DNA from: Ancylobacter pratisalsi
GTDB taxonomy: Bacteria > Pseudomonadota > Alphaproteobacteria > Rhizobiales > Xanthobacteraceae
DNA length: 64,000 nt
Assembly: GCF_010669125.1 (NCBI RefSeq)
Contig: NZ_CP048630.1
Location: forward strand, 434,001 to 498,000
Direction: 5' to 3'
A model generated the notes under the pieces. It saw nothing but the letters and a program-made list of their open reading frames with translations, ran no database searches and had not been told where the DNA came from. Both the position numbers and the translations under genes were made by a program. Every line of letters starts with the position of its first letter. Within the stretch, counting starts at the first letter, position 1. Below are positions 9,495-17,619 of the stretch, piece by piece.

Positions 9495-9892
9495 CAAACG
9501 CTCCACATCGCGACAGGATGGACAGAGGACGTCACCAGCACGCTATGGTCCGATTTGATCGCCCAGCGCAGCCCGGGCGTGCAAATTGCCGCCAGGTGCG
9601 TTCCCTGTGCCCGTACGATCGCGAATGCGCCCGGCGCGGGGTCATCGATCCGCGCGGCATCGACAGATCGCGCCAGCCGCGCCACCAGCCTCAATAGCCC
9701 GCCTTCTCGATCAAGCCGCGCGTGACAGCTCTCCCGGCTGTCATAGGCGCCACGCAGATGGGCGGCCGGATCGATGCCGTGATTGGCAAGCCACCAGTCC
9801 GCGATCACAAGCGAACAGTCGAAATACCCCCATACGAAAGGCTCGGAGGCCATGCGTCGCAGGAACGCGGGGAGATCCGCCCTCATGGCCAT
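9494..9892 (-). CDS. DUF6950-type tail protein, NlpC/P60-like
   Basis: 132 residues. The motif FVWGYFDCSLVIADWW resembles the Cys-containing motif of NlpC/P60 cell-wall peptidases of phage tail tips (DUF6950 family). A downstream GTHLAAIC may supply the His. In lambda and GTA clusters the peptidase lies at exactly this place, between the hub protein and the J-like protein. The start may be 9892 or 9886 (the latter gives an ATGA overlap). Catalytic activity is inferred. Confidence 0.72.
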   Translation of the reverse strand: MAMRADLPAFLRRMASEPFVWGYFDCSLVIADWWLANHGIDPAAHLRGAYDSRESCHARLDREGGLLRLVARLARSVDAARIDDPAPGAFAIVRAQGTHLAAICTPGLRWAIKSDHSVLVTSSVHPVAMWSV

Positions 9893-10461
9893 GTGACCAC
9901 CTTGCCCTCGATCCCCGCGACTCGGTCGAAGAACCGGTCACCGGGGGACCGCGCTTTCTGATCGCTATCCGTGTAAAACCCGTGACGGGGGCGGCGATTA
10001 TTGATGAAAGGCCCTTCAGCCCTGATTGTCACCGTCCAGACATGGCGCTTTCCGCTATCGTCCCATTGCCGGTTTGCCGACATCGTCTTGAGCTGGGCGA
10101 AGCGGAAGGGCATGGGGGCGTCAAGGACCTGCCACTCTTCATTAAAGAACTGCCAGTGTACGATGACGACGCTATTGTACCAGTTCGCGCGATCGCCTTT
10201 CACCTTGGCGGCGAAATCAGGATCGACCCCGGATACGGTCAGATCAAGCGGCGGGGCGGCACCGTTGACGGCCTGGCTCAGCCCCGAAATATCGCTCACC
10301 ACCCGCAGCGGATACCAGAGCTGATCATCCGAGGTGCGCAGCACACGGTGCCCATTCCATACCCGCTTGGTTCCCGTCGGAAAGTCGAACCGCACGAGGA
10401 TGCCGCATCGCACCGTCCGCCCCGCCAGCTGTGCGGCGATGGCGCTAGAAAAATCGACCAT
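9883..10461 (-). CDS. Phage tail/baseplate hub protein
   Basis: 192 residues from ATG 10461 (MVDFSSAIAAQLAGRTVRCG). The chain is beta-rich with FDFPTGTKRVWNGHRVLRT and repeated Trp, and belongs to the conserved siphophage protein that lies between tape measure and tail tip (lambda L-like / GTA g13 position). It probably forms the distal tail or hub ring. The upstream ATG at 10497 would run toward the divergent lipoprotein gene and is less likely. Confidence 0.72.
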   Translation of the reverse strand: MVDFSSAIAAQLAGRTVRCGILVRFDFPTGTKRVWNGHRVLRTSDDQLWYPLRVVSDISGLSQAVNGAAPPLDLTVSGVDPDFAAKVKGDRANWYNSVVIVHWQFFNEEWQVLDAPMPFRFAQLKTMSANRQWDDSGKRHVWTVTIRAEGPFINNRRPRHGFYTDSDQKARSPGDRFFDRVAGIEGKVVTWP

Positions 10462-10547
10462 GGATATGATGCCCTTGGCGCACGCCTGCTTACGCACCCG
10501 AGGAAAGGATGCTTAAGTTGACGCATGGAAATGACCGGGGAAGCGGG

Positions 10548-10970
10548 ATGAAATCAATTACAAAAGTTGCCGTGGCAGCAATGCTTGCCGCAGGAGCATG
10601 CGCCAAGCCGGCATCGCAGATCACTTCGGCCTATGTCTCGCCTATACCTTATGAAAACTATGACTGTGAACAGATCGCCGCCGAAGCCACGCGGGTTTCC
10701 GACCGGCTGTTGCCCCTGACCGATATTCAGAACAACAAGGCTACCAGCGATGCCATTGCGACAACGGCAGCCATTGTCGTTTTCTGGCCTGCTGCATTCC
10801 TCGTCCGTGGCGATGATCAGGCCAGTTATGAACTGGCGCGGCTGAAAGGCGAGATGGAGTCACTCAAGGCAGCATCCGTGTCCAAGGGCTGCAACATTGA
10901 GTTTCGCGAACCCCCGCCACCGCCAACAGCAGAGGAACTAAAGGCGAGACAGGAGGATTTCAGGCGGTAG
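10548..10970 (+). CDS. Lipoprotein moron on opposite strand
   Basis: 140 residues from ATG 10548 (GGGAAGCGGG before it). The N-terminus is a lipoprotein signal peptide with lipobox LAAGAC. The mature part has YVSPIPYENYDCEQIAAEA and a hydrophobic stretch VFWPAAFLV. This pattern marks a widespread small lipoprotein family often mis-annotated as metal ABC transporter ATPase; it has no ATPase motif. It is transcribed against the tail operon and sits between the hub and tape-measure genes, the classical place for a lysogeny-expressed moron (for example envelope alteration or exclusion). Confidence 0.8.
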   Translation: MKSITKVAVAAMLAAGACAKPASQITSAYVSPIPYENYDCEQIAAEATRVSDRLLPLTDIQNNKATSDAIATTAAIVVFWPAAFLVRGDDQASYELARLKGEMESLKAASVSKGCNIEFREPPPPPTAEELKARQEDFRR

Positions 10971-10982
10971 CCTCCACCATGC

Positions 10983-12893
10983 TTACCCCGTTCCCCTCTG
11001 TGCCCCGGATCTCACCTGATCTTCAGATACCCACCCGGACACACCGCCGCGTACCTGGGCCACAACGCGCCTGTTGTTCTCGTCGAGGATGCGGCGGAAC
11101 TGCTGCTCGCTCATCTGAGAGCCGCGCGCGTCGATCTGATACACCGGGGCAAAGGTTTCGGAGGATTGGCCGCGCGCATGGTTCGGGGCGATGCGGCCGG
11201 AGACGTTGGGAATAAATGTCTCCGGCCCGCGCTCGCCTACCGTATAGGCCTGCCCTCCCTGCACCGGACCGCCGCCGGCGCGGCCGAACAGGCCCGAGAA
11301 CAGCCCGCCGAGAAGACCGGCATCCGCCGTTCCCGATTTACCGAAGAGGTTTGTCACGGCACTCTGGAGGCCGATGTCGATCACCGAATCCAGCACCCTC
11401 CCGAGGGCGTTTTTCAGTGCATCGGCGGCATCGACACCGTTGCGGATATCCTGGGAAAATCCTGACAGCACATTGGAGGCCCGCGAGCGCATCTCGTCCA
11501 TCTGCTGGATCGCCTGCTGCTGCGCGGCCTGCATGTCGTAGAGGTGGCCGGCGAGGCCCGCGATCTGCTGCCCATATTGCGACGTGATATCGACGCCGGC
11601 GGCAGCCACCGCATTGTAAATCTCCTGCTCGCGCGCCGTCCGGCCCAGTTGCTCGGCCTCGAATGTCAGCCCGTCGATGACCTGATTGATCCGTTCCTGA
11701 TCCCGCTCGGTAGATCTCGCGCCGCGCTTCGCCGCGCGTGTTGCTTCCCGCTTGGCGCGCTCGTCGGCGAGCTTCTGCTCCTCCGTATTGATGCGCGTGA
11801 GGCTGGCGGCATAGGTCTCTTCGGCCGATTTGCGCGCCGCCGCATCGGGCGCCGTGAACATGGCCTGAGCGAAAGCCGCATCGGCCTGCTGGCGCGGCGA
11901 CAGGTCGGGAAGGGCGATCTTCGACAGGTCCTCGATCGCCGCCCGGTAGTCCTGTATCGCCTGCGCCCCGACCGAGGCCGAGCCGGTGATTGCATCGAGA
12001 CCGCGCCGCATGGCATCAAGGGCGCCGCCAGCCCTGTCGGCATCGCCTGTCAGATCCAGCACTCGGGCGGCCAGTTCCTGCAAGGCCTTGTTTGTCGGGT
12101 CCGCATTGGCGATAGCAGCCACCGAGCGCCGAAAGGCGGCGATATCAGGCTCACCCTCGCGCGCCGTCTTGCGCAGCTCGATGATTGCATCCCGGAACGG
12201 GGCGAACTCGGCGTCGACCTTGAACAGGCTCTGCCCATGCGAGCCAATACGCCCGCCAAGATCCCTCAACACCGATTCGACCTCGCTTTGTAGCGAGGCC
12301 GCCAGCTGCGCCACCGAGGCGCGGGCCTGCGTCGCGAGGACATCACTGCTCTGCCGGGAATACTGCTCCAACCCGGCGGCGGCATCGCCATAAGCCTCCT
12401 TGATGCTCGATATCAGCGCCTTATGCTCTTTCAGCGTCTCGTCGAGATCCTTGGTCCCGCTCGACAGGCTGGTAAGATACTGCACCCCGACGCCGCCAAG
12501 GGTGATCAGGGCGATGGTCGCCAGCGACACCGGGCTGACGACCGACAGGAACGCCGCGCCAAGCGCCTTGACCGTACCTCCCAGCCCACCCTGTCCGCCA
12601 CCGAGCGCCGCCGAGATCTGCGTCCCCTGCTGGAGCGCAACCGTGAAAGGAGAGGTGCCGGACTGAAGCTGCACAGCGATATCCTGAAACTGGGCAGCCA
12701 GGTTCGCGGTCTGCACCGAGCTTTTACCCATCGCGTGGCCGAGCCGCTCCACCTGCTTCTCTGGGCGGGTGAAGGCCTTCTCGCTGTCGTTCGCGACGTT
12801 GTTCACATCGACGCCGAACTTCTTCAGCGCGCGCACCGCCGAGCGGGTGTCGGCGCTGATGCTGAGCACCATCTGTTCAATATCGGTAGCCAT
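10983..12893 (-). CDS. Tail tape measure protein
   Basis: 636 residues. The N-terminus (MATDIEQMVLSISADTRSAV) is long helical. A central hydrophobic part (about 110-165: LGAAFLSVVSPVSLATIALI) is probably membrane-inserting, and further coiled-coil helices follow. The C-terminus has the pattern LGRVLDSVIDIGLQSAVTNLF then Gly-rich GGLFSGLFGRAGGGPVQGG, typical of tape-measure proteins. It is modest in size, so the predicted tail is short (about 100 nm by the usual ratio; inference). Confidence 0.93.
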   Translation of the reverse strand: MATDIEQMVLSISADTRSAVRALKKFGVDVNNVANDSEKAFTRPEKQVERLGHAMGKSSVQTANLAAQFQDIAVQLQSGTSPFTVALQQGTQISAALGGGQGGLGGTVKALGAAFLSVVSPVSLATIALITLGGVGVQYLTSLSSGTKDLDETLKEHKALISSIKEAYGDAAAGLEQYSRQSSDVLATQARASVAQLAASLQSEVESVLRDLGGRIGSHGQSLFKVDAEFAPFRDAIIELRKTAREGEPDIAAFRRSVAAIANADPTNKALQELAARVLDLTGDADRAGGALDAMRRGLDAITGSASVGAQAIQDYRAAIEDLSKIALPDLSPRQQADAAFAQAMFTAPDAAARKSAEETYAASLTRINTEEQKLADERAKREATRAAKRGARSTERDQERINQVIDGLTFEAEQLGRTAREQEIYNAVAAAGVDITSQYGQQIAGLAGHLYDMQAAQQQAIQQMDEMRSRASNVLSGFSQDIRNGVDAADALKNALGRVLDSVIDIGLQSAVTNLFGKSGTADAGLLGGLFSGLFGRAGGGPVQGGQAYTVGERGPETFIPNVSGRIAPNHARGQSSETFAPVYQIDARGSQMSEQQFRRILDENNRRVVAQVRGGVSGWVSEDQVRSGAQRGTG

Positions 12894-13417
12894 CTAGCCA
12901 TACCTGCGCTGCAGTTCTTCCAGCCGCTCACGCGACGGTGGATCGATGCGTTTCTTGATGCCGTTTACCTCGCACCATCCGTCATGCGCGGCGAAAAACT
13001 CGTTCAGGGTCGCGGCCCAGAAGACGGCGGGCGGCCATCCGAGGGCGCCGAAGGCGAATTGCTGCCAGCGCCGCCAGGGGATTGGCCCATGCTCTCCCCG
13101 GCGGCTTCCGCGTTTCCCTCGGGGGTATCCGCGTGCAGCATCATCGCGGCCAGAAACGCCGTCTTGCAGGCCGGCAGGTCTCTCAGGGTGAGCGCCTTCA
13201 TCGCCTTGCCCACATCCCCGCGGACCGTCAGGCATTCCACCCCGGCGAGGAGCGCATTGATCTCGACATTGGCGAGCTTCATGTAAAGCTCGCCGAAACT
13301 CTGGCATCCGAGTTTCGACGACACCTGCGCCAGCCCGCCCATGGTGGCGGCGATGACCAGTTCGACGCCGCCGATCTCGAGCGGAACTTCGCCCTTTTCG
13401 CTGTTATACGCCGGCAT
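12894..13417 (-). CDS. Tail assembly chaperone G-T fusion made by -1 frameshift
   Basis: The second frame (12894 to about 13112) encodes IPWRRWQQFAFGALGWPPAV and ends in RLEELQRRYG. This is the GTA/phage tail-chaperone C-terminal domain. It has no credible start codon. It is offset by exactly -1 from the G frame and is reached at slippery heptamer GGGAAAC (13118-13112). The predicted fusion is about 174 residues: 102 from G, then 72 from T. This parallels lambda gpG-gpGT, in which the fusion guides tube assembly on the tape measure. Confidence 0.83.
13004..13417 (-). CDS. Tail assembly chaperone G (zero-frame product)
   Basis: 137 residues from ATG 13417, TGATG overlap with the major tail protein stop. 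The protein starts MPAYNSEKGEVPLEIGG and matches the GTA g10/phage_TAC class (short beta-strands, then helices). After the slippery site the zero frame continues as a low-complexity Gly/Ser/Pro tail, as expected for a frame that matters less there. Confidence 0.8.
   Translation of the reverse strand: MPAYNSEKGEVPLEIGGVELVIAATMGGLAQVSSKLGCQSFGELYMKLANVEINALLAGVECLTVRGDVGKAMKALTLRDLPACKTAFLAAMMLHADTPEGNAEAAGESMGQSPGGAGSNSPSAPSDGRPPSSGPRP
13112..13118 (-). promoter_or_regulatory. Programmed -1 frameshift slippery site GGGAAAC
   Basis: In the G frame the codons read GAG GGA AAC, giving X XXY YYZ = G GGA AAC. The downstream T-domain frame is in the -1 register. Lambda uses GGGAAAG at the same gene boundary. 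Confidence 0.82.
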
Positions 13418-13848
13418 CACGCTTCCGCCGTGAACGTCAGTGTCCCGGCGTCGGTCGGAACCCAGGTGGCGGAGAACGCCATCTTTTCCTCCATGTCGCC
13501 GCTGAGCTCGAAATCGGCCACCATGAAGGGACCCTCGAACACGCCGTATCCGACCACCCGGATCTGGTAGTTGGTCACCCGCTGCAGTCGCGCATCATCC
13601 GCGACCGCCACCCCGCTATCGGAACTGACAAACAGCCCGTCGCCGCTGAAGGTCAGGGTCTGCCGCCCCGGCGCCGCCGTCGCCACGATGGGGGCGGAAG
13701 GGTCGTCGCAATCGGGAATGGTAGTGTCGATCTGAGCATTCGACATCTGCAGCGAGCGGGTGCGCACGCCGCATACCGTCGAGAAGGTCTCGGGCGAGTC
13801 GCCATTGGAGCGCTTGATATAGAGTTCGCGGGCATTTTCGAGAGACAT
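13417..13848 (-). CDS. Major tail (tube) protein
   Basis: 143 residues. It starts MSLENARELYIKRSNGDSPE and has the beta-sandwich composition of siphophage tube proteins (TP901-1-like; YIKRSNGDSPETFSTVCGVR near the start is typical). It sits between the tail completion protein and the tail chaperones, the conserved tube-gene position. It forms the hexameric rings of the tail tube. Confidence 0.87.
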   Translation of the reverse strand: MSLENARELYIKRSNGDSPETFSTVCGVRTRSLQMSNAQIDTTIPDCDDPSAPIVATAAPGRQTLTFSGDGLFVSSDSGVAVADDARLQRVTNYQIRVVGYGVFEGPFMVADFELSGDMEEKMAFSATWVPTDAGTLTFTAEA

Positions 13849-13850
13849 GA

Positions 13851-14261
13851 TCAGCCCTCCTCCGGGCCGTAGTGGTTGACGCGTAGGGTGACGACGCCAT
13901 GAACGAACTCGTCATTGTCGCCGTCGGCATAGAGGCGGGTCGCGGTGATCACGGCATGGGCGCCGTGCCGGCCGCTCACCGCGAGATCCTTGAGATGCAG
14001 CGCCAGCCGGATATCCGAAATGATCTCCTTGGCCTGCAGGCGGCTGCCGCCGGATGTCCACACATGCAGGGTGATCGTTTCCTCGAGCCCGCTCACGCAC
14101 TGCACATCGTCAGGCACGGTGTCGCTGTCGCCGAGTTCGACATAGGGCACCGGCGTGTCCTGCGGCGCGTCCGCCAGTACCGGCACGCCGACAGCCGGCG
14201 ACGCGCCCCCGGCGAGCACCTCATAGACCGCCTTCTGCAGGTCCCATGATCCGTCCGACAT
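13851..14261 (-). CDS. DUF3168-type tail completion / neck protein
   Basis: 136 residues with the DUF3168 signature: an N-terminal helix SWDLQKAVYEVLAG, VPYVELGDSD, LHVWTSGGSRLQAKEI and the conserved final strand GVVTLRVNHY. Proteins of this family (lambda gpU, GTA g8) terminate the tail tube at the head end. It is separated by two bases from the HK97 gp10-like gene and by two from the tube gene. Confidence 0.87.
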   Translation of the reverse strand: MSDGSWDLQKAVYEVLAGGASPAVGVPVLADAPQDTPVPYVELGDSDTVPDDVQCVSGLEETITLHVWTSGGSRLQAKEIISDIRLALHLKDLAVSGRHGAHAVITATRLYADGDNDEFVHGVVTLRVNHYGPEEG

Positions 14262-14263
14262 CG

Positions 14264-14767
14264 CTATTTCCCGAAGGTCTTCTTGAGCGATTTGTTGATC
14301 GCCCGCGCGACGCGCGAGCGGATGCGTTTGCTCATCCCACGATAGGTCGGGAAGATATGCGGGCGCCTGGTCGATCCGGGGTGCTTCACCCGCGCGGCGT
14401 AGACCTGCGTCCCGTCGGAAGCCGTGAACGCCAGCCGCCGCGCTTTATTTGGCTTTATGATGTGCCCCTTGGTGCCGAACTCGATAAACCGCCACCTGAA
14501 ATCCGCGAAGATTCCCCAGGCATGAGGATCCTTGGTCCGCTGGATCCCAATGGGAGCGCGGCCGTCATTACGCCCGGCGATTTTCCCGGCCTCGATCGAG
14601 GCCGCATACTTGCCCGTCTTTCTTGGCGCCCGCGCGCGGATCGCCTCCGCAAGCTCCTTGGCGCCGATCTCGATCGCCTTGGCGTACTCCACCTCGGCAT
14701 TCGGCACGACCTCGCGGATCTTCTTCAGCAGCGCATCGCGGCCGATCATCCTGGCCTTAAGCGCCAT
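14264..14767 (-). CDS. HK97 gp10-like head-tail joining protein
   Basis: 167 residues from ATG 14767, with a second possible ATG at 14788. The family hallmark is clear: AEAIRARAPRKTGKYAASIE followed later by WRFIEFGTKGH and a C-terminal basic helix (RARAP..TG.L..SI and EFGT). The protein connects the head completion complex to the tail. The start overlaps the end of a newly recognised 59-residue ORF (14757-14936). Confidence 0.88.
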   Translation of the reverse strand: MALKARMIGRDALLKKIREVVPNAEVEYAKAIEIGAKELAEAIRARAPRKTGKYAASIEAGKIAGRNDGRAPIGIQRTKDPHAWGIFADFRWRFIEFGTKGHIIKPNKARRLAFTASDGTQVYAARVKHPGSTRRPHIFPTYRGMSKRIRSRVARAINKSLKKTFGK

Positions 14768-14936
14768 CGAACGTGCACCGGGTGCCATGGGCGACGATGA
14801 AATCCACAACCCAGCCCAACGTGCGTTCACGCCTATCAACCAGGTTGATGATGGGCGCCGTCCATGTAAGTGCCCATAGCAGAGGCTTCACCCGCCAAGA
14901 GAACTTGACGCGGACAGCAAACTCAATTTGTGCCAT
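14757..14936 (-). CDS. 59-residue phage protein, membrane-like segment
   Basis: Hand reading shows an ORF from ATG 14936 to TAA 14757, starting MAQIEFAVRVKFSWRVKP. It contains a hydrophobic stretch LLWALTWTAPIINLV and ends HGTRCTFDGA. It overlaps the stop of the head-closure gene (14923) and the start of the gp10-like gene (14767), so it fills what would otherwise be the only gap in a tightly overlapping operon. Function unknown. Confidence 0.6.
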   Translation of the reverse strand: MAQIEFAVRVKFSWRVKPLLWALTWTAPIINLVDRRERTLGWVVDFIVAHGTRCTFDGA

Positions 14937-15258
14937 CGGCCTCGACGCCCATTTCCAGCATGTCGTGGCGTTGGTCCGGGTTGGCCACGGAACGGATGTT
15001 GTAGATCACGCCATCCAGCACCACCCGGTCCTTCTGCGTGATCTCCCGTGTGGCCTGCGAGGAACGGATGCGCACGACGCCACCGAACATGCTGGCCAGC
15101 CGCCCGGCCTGCAGCCGCTCGCGTGCGCGCTCGGGCGAGAACTGCGCCCAGACTGTGATCAGCTCCGACCACACCAGAACGTTTCCCCCCGCCCCATCAG
15201 GCGCGGGGGTCGACCGCTCGAAGCGCGCGCGCTTGTTCAGATCGCCGGCACGCGTCAT
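14923..15258 (-). CDS. Phage head closure / head-tail adaptor protein
   Basis: 111 residues from ATG 15258 (ATGA overlap). The family signature is present: an N-terminal MTRAGDLNKRARFERSTPAP, W(A)QFSPERARERLQAG and a C-terminal VVLDGVIYNIRSVANP. This corresponds to the SPP1 gp16/HK97 gp7 head-closure (PF05521) family that plugs the connector after DNA packaging. Confidence 0.88.
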   Translation of the reverse strand: MTRAGDLNKRARFERSTPAPDGAGGNVLVWSELITVWAQFSPERARERLQAGRLASMFGGVVRIRSSQATREITQKDRVVLDGVIYNIRSVANPDQRHDMLEMGVEADGTN

Positions 15259-15824
15259 GCCAGCACCTTGAACGGCATCAGCAATGCTTCGACTGCGAAG
15301 GGAAGCTCGACTTGTGGCCTGTTGCTCGCCGCCTCTCGATTCCCGTACCACTGGCCAACCAGCATGAGGATCGCCAACCGGATCGGCGCGGGAATATGGC
15401 CGGCCTCATAGCCCGCCTTGTAACGAATGCGCACGGCCTCTGGCACGTCGGCGGTGGAAGGCCATGTGAAGCCCGGAACGGGATTGATGCCGATATCACC
15501 GATAAGTCGGTATTGCTCCGGTTCTATCGCGCGCTCTACGCCGCTCGTGTCGACATAGGAGACCGCAACCACCTCCGCGACCGGCCGGGCGGGAAGCATG
15601 ATGACACCGAGGCCCCGGTCATCGAAACATCGTCCGGTCACCTCAAGCGTCTGCATACCCAACGATCTGCCGAGCCACCCGGCCGGACCGCCTATCCACC
15701 CGGCTGCGGCGGCGACGAGTCCCTCAAGATAGCCGTCATCATCGCCACCATCGACGCGAAGATGTGCCTTCACGTCAGCGATAGGGAAAAGCTCGCCGGG
15801 CGGATCGATGATGACGGCTCGCAT
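15255..15824 (-). CDS. Head-tail connector protein (HK97 gp6-like)
   Basis: 189 residues from ATG 15824, one base after the upstream stop. The pattern LFPIADVKAHLRVDGGDDDG at the N-terminus (helix pair binding the portal) and a late helical stretch PAPIRLAILMLVGQWYGNRE are diagnostic for the gp6-like adaptor. The longer upstream frame is Arg-rich and not coding. Confidence 0.88.
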   Translation of the reverse strand: MRAVIIDPPGELFPIADVKAHLRVDGGDDDGYLEGLVAAAAGWIGGPAGWLGRSLGMQTLEVTGRCFDDRGLGVIMLPARPVAEVVAVSYVDTSGVERAIEPEQYRLIGDIGINPVPGFTWPSTADVPEAVRIRYKAGYEAGHIPAPIRLAILMLVGQWYGNREAASNRPQVELPFAVEALLMPFKVLA

Positions 15825-15825
15825 G

Positions 15826-16224
15826 TCACTCACCCTTGTTTTTCGGCGCCGGCTCCGCCTTGTTCTTGGCTGGCGGTTCCGCCTTCTCAGTCGGCGGCGG
15901 CTCACCGCGCGGCCCATGGGCGGGTTCACCCTCGCCCTCGGTATCGCTGGAATTGGTGAGCGCTTTCTCGCGGTATGCAACCGCGTCCCGCAGCTCTTCG
16001 AGGCTCCGGCCTTCCAAATCCCTGCGTCCCTCGGCGAGGATGTGTTCGACCAGCTCGCCCTTGGTCATCTCTTCCGGCTTGAGGGCGGCGGCATCGGCCG
16101 TGTGTTCCTCAAGCACCTTCAGTGCGACCAGATGGCTAGCTTCGGTCTGGTCAAGGTGGCGGGTTTCGCCGGCTTTGTAGAAGCGATCACCTTCGTGCGC
16201 CCGAAGTACCTTGTAGGTCTTCAT
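15826..16224 (-). CDS. Head-region protein with Lys/Pro/Glu-rich tail
   Basis: 132 residues. The N-terminus is a small beta module (MKTYKVLRAHEGDRFYKAGE) seen in minor head proteins. A helical stretch containing TKGELVEHILAEGRRDLEGR resembles a helix-extended-loop motif. The last 35 residues are a charged, Pro-rich tail (EPPPTEKAEPPAKNKAEPAP). It lies between capsid and connector genes. No specific role can be proven. Confidence 0.68.
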   Translation of the reverse strand: MKTYKVLRAHEGDRFYKAGETRHLDQTEASHLVALKVLEEHTADAAALKPEEMTKGELVEHILAEGRRDLEGRSLEELRDAVAYREKALTNSSDTEGEGEPAHGPRGEPPPTEKAEPPAKNKAEPAPKNKGE

Positions 16225-16251
16225 GATTTTCGGTCTCCCAGTTGAAGGGAA

Positions 16252-16272
16252 GGCCGGCGCAGGCCGCCGGCC
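16252..16272 (-). terminator. Hairpin after the capsid gene
   Basis: An 8-bp perfect stem (GGCCGGCG/CGCCGGCC) with a 5-nt loop lies 25 bp past the capsid stop. The T-run after it is weak (TTCCCTT), so it may attenuate rather than stop transcription, setting a high capsid to connector ratio. Inference. Confidence 0.45.
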
Positions 16273-16296
16273 CCTAGAGGAAGATCAGGTGACGGA

Positions 16297-17592
16297 TCAG
16301 GCGACGCGCCCGAAATCGCCATACACGAATGCCTCAGGCCGATAGACAGCGAGTGCCAGGCGCTCCTCGCAGAGCATCGTGATCAGGTTCTTGATGAAGT
16401 CGTCTTCGTTCTCGGTCGCGATCTCGACGCGGGCGAGCCAGCGATCGAAGATCTGCGCACCAAGACGGAAAGCACCCGTAAGGTACTTATCGACCGCCAT
16501 TGCCTGTGTCTGCACCACCGGAAGCCCCCACAGCGTCGGGGCGATTGCACCCTGCGGATTGCCAATGATGTAGCGACCCGTAGTGTCCTTCAGCGTCTCA
16601 ACCCACGCCCAATCGATCGGGTTCATGATATGGCCAGTCGCCGGGTATTCCGCCAGCACTGCCTGCAGCATGGCGAGGCGCATCAGGTCGATACTGGTCG
16701 GGTCGGTAAGGGTGATCGGAGCGGCAAAGGCGCTCGCCTGCGGGATGATACCGAGCAGGTTCTGCCCCGTGCCGTCGCCGTTGAGAAGCTGCCCCTCCTC
16801 CTTGAAGGCGAGCCCATAACGCAGCCGACCGTCGATGTAGGAGGAAATCTGCGCGACGTCGTCGAGGATCTGGCGAGAGGCCTTGGAGTGATGGGCAATC
16901 ACCTTCGCCGTGGTCGTCACCAGCGCCAGCTTGATATCAGACTGCGGCTTTGCAGCCGCTTCCGCCACCATTCCTGCATTGTTGGTGAACCCGGTTTCCT
17001 TGACGTACTCCAGCGCGTTGCCGTCCATGCGACCAGGCGTGATCAGGTCGCGGACGGTCATGCGCCGATCCGGCGGCGCGACGATCCCCGGCAGACGGGT
17101 ATCGACGCGCGCCGCGCCGGCGGAGCCGGCAGTATCGGTGGTCGCCGAGGTGATCGTTGCCTTGGCCTGCATGTCGACGCGACCGCGCGGCTGTGCAGAT
17201 CCAAGGAAGTCCTTCACCTTCTGGTCTTCGACAAACAGGTCGCCGATCGACTTTTCTTTGTCAGGCTCGCCGCCGCGCCGGGCAGCCGCGAGCTTTTGCT
17301 CGTAGTCGGCGACCTGCTCCATAAGGCTATTCATCTTGATCAGGGCATCGTCCGTCTTTTCCTTGACGGAATTGGTCATATCGATGCCCTTGCCGGCCTC
17401 GGAGAGTGCCTTTTCGGCAACCTCCTTCACCTGGTCGAGGGACTTCTGGAAAAGGGTCTTCACCTCGCCGGCAAGCTGCTCGGCACTCTTGGTGCCCTGG
17501 TCGTTCGGCGGTTCGAAGCAGATGACGGGAAGGCCTTGACGGTCGGCGACAAGGCGCGCGACACCGCCCGCGAGACGGGTATGGATCTGCAT
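16297..17592 (-). CDS. Major capsid protein, HK97 fold
   Basis: 431 residues. The N-terminal 130 residues are a coiled-coil delta domain (AEQLAGEVKTLFQKSLDQVK) that would serve as scaffold and be removed by the prohead protease. The HK97 core follows, with VRDLITPGRMDGNALEYVKE, the SRQILDDVAQISSYIDGRL spine helix region, and GEQLLNGDGT-type loop (EGQLLNGDGTGQNLLGI). The typical C-terminal NEDDFIKNLITMLCEERLAL is also present. It is preceded by protease and portal in canonical order. Confidence 0.95.
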   Translation of the reverse strand: MQIHTRLAGGVARLVADRQGLPVICFEPPNDQGTKSAEQLAGEVKTLFQKSLDQVKEVAEKALSEAGKGIDMTNSVKEKTDDALIKMNSLMEQVADYEQKLAAARRGGEPDKEKSIGDLFVEDQKVKDFLGSAQPRGRVDMQAKATITSATTDTAGSAGAARVDTRLPGIVAPPDRRMTVRDLITPGRMDGNALEYVKETGFTNNAGMVAEAAAKPQSDIKLALVTTTAKVIAHHSKASRQILDDVAQISSYIDGRLRYGLAFKEEGQLLNGDGTGQNLLGIIPQASAFAAPITLTDPTSIDLMRLAMLQAVLAEYPATGHIMNPIDWAWVETLKDTTGRYIIGNPQGAIAPTLWGLPVVQTQAMAVDKYLTGAFRLGAQIFDRWLARVEIATENEDDFIKNLITMLCEERLALAVYRPEAFVYGDFGRVA

Positions 17593-17619
17593 AGTGATAT
17601 TCCTTTGATTGTCGGGGGA

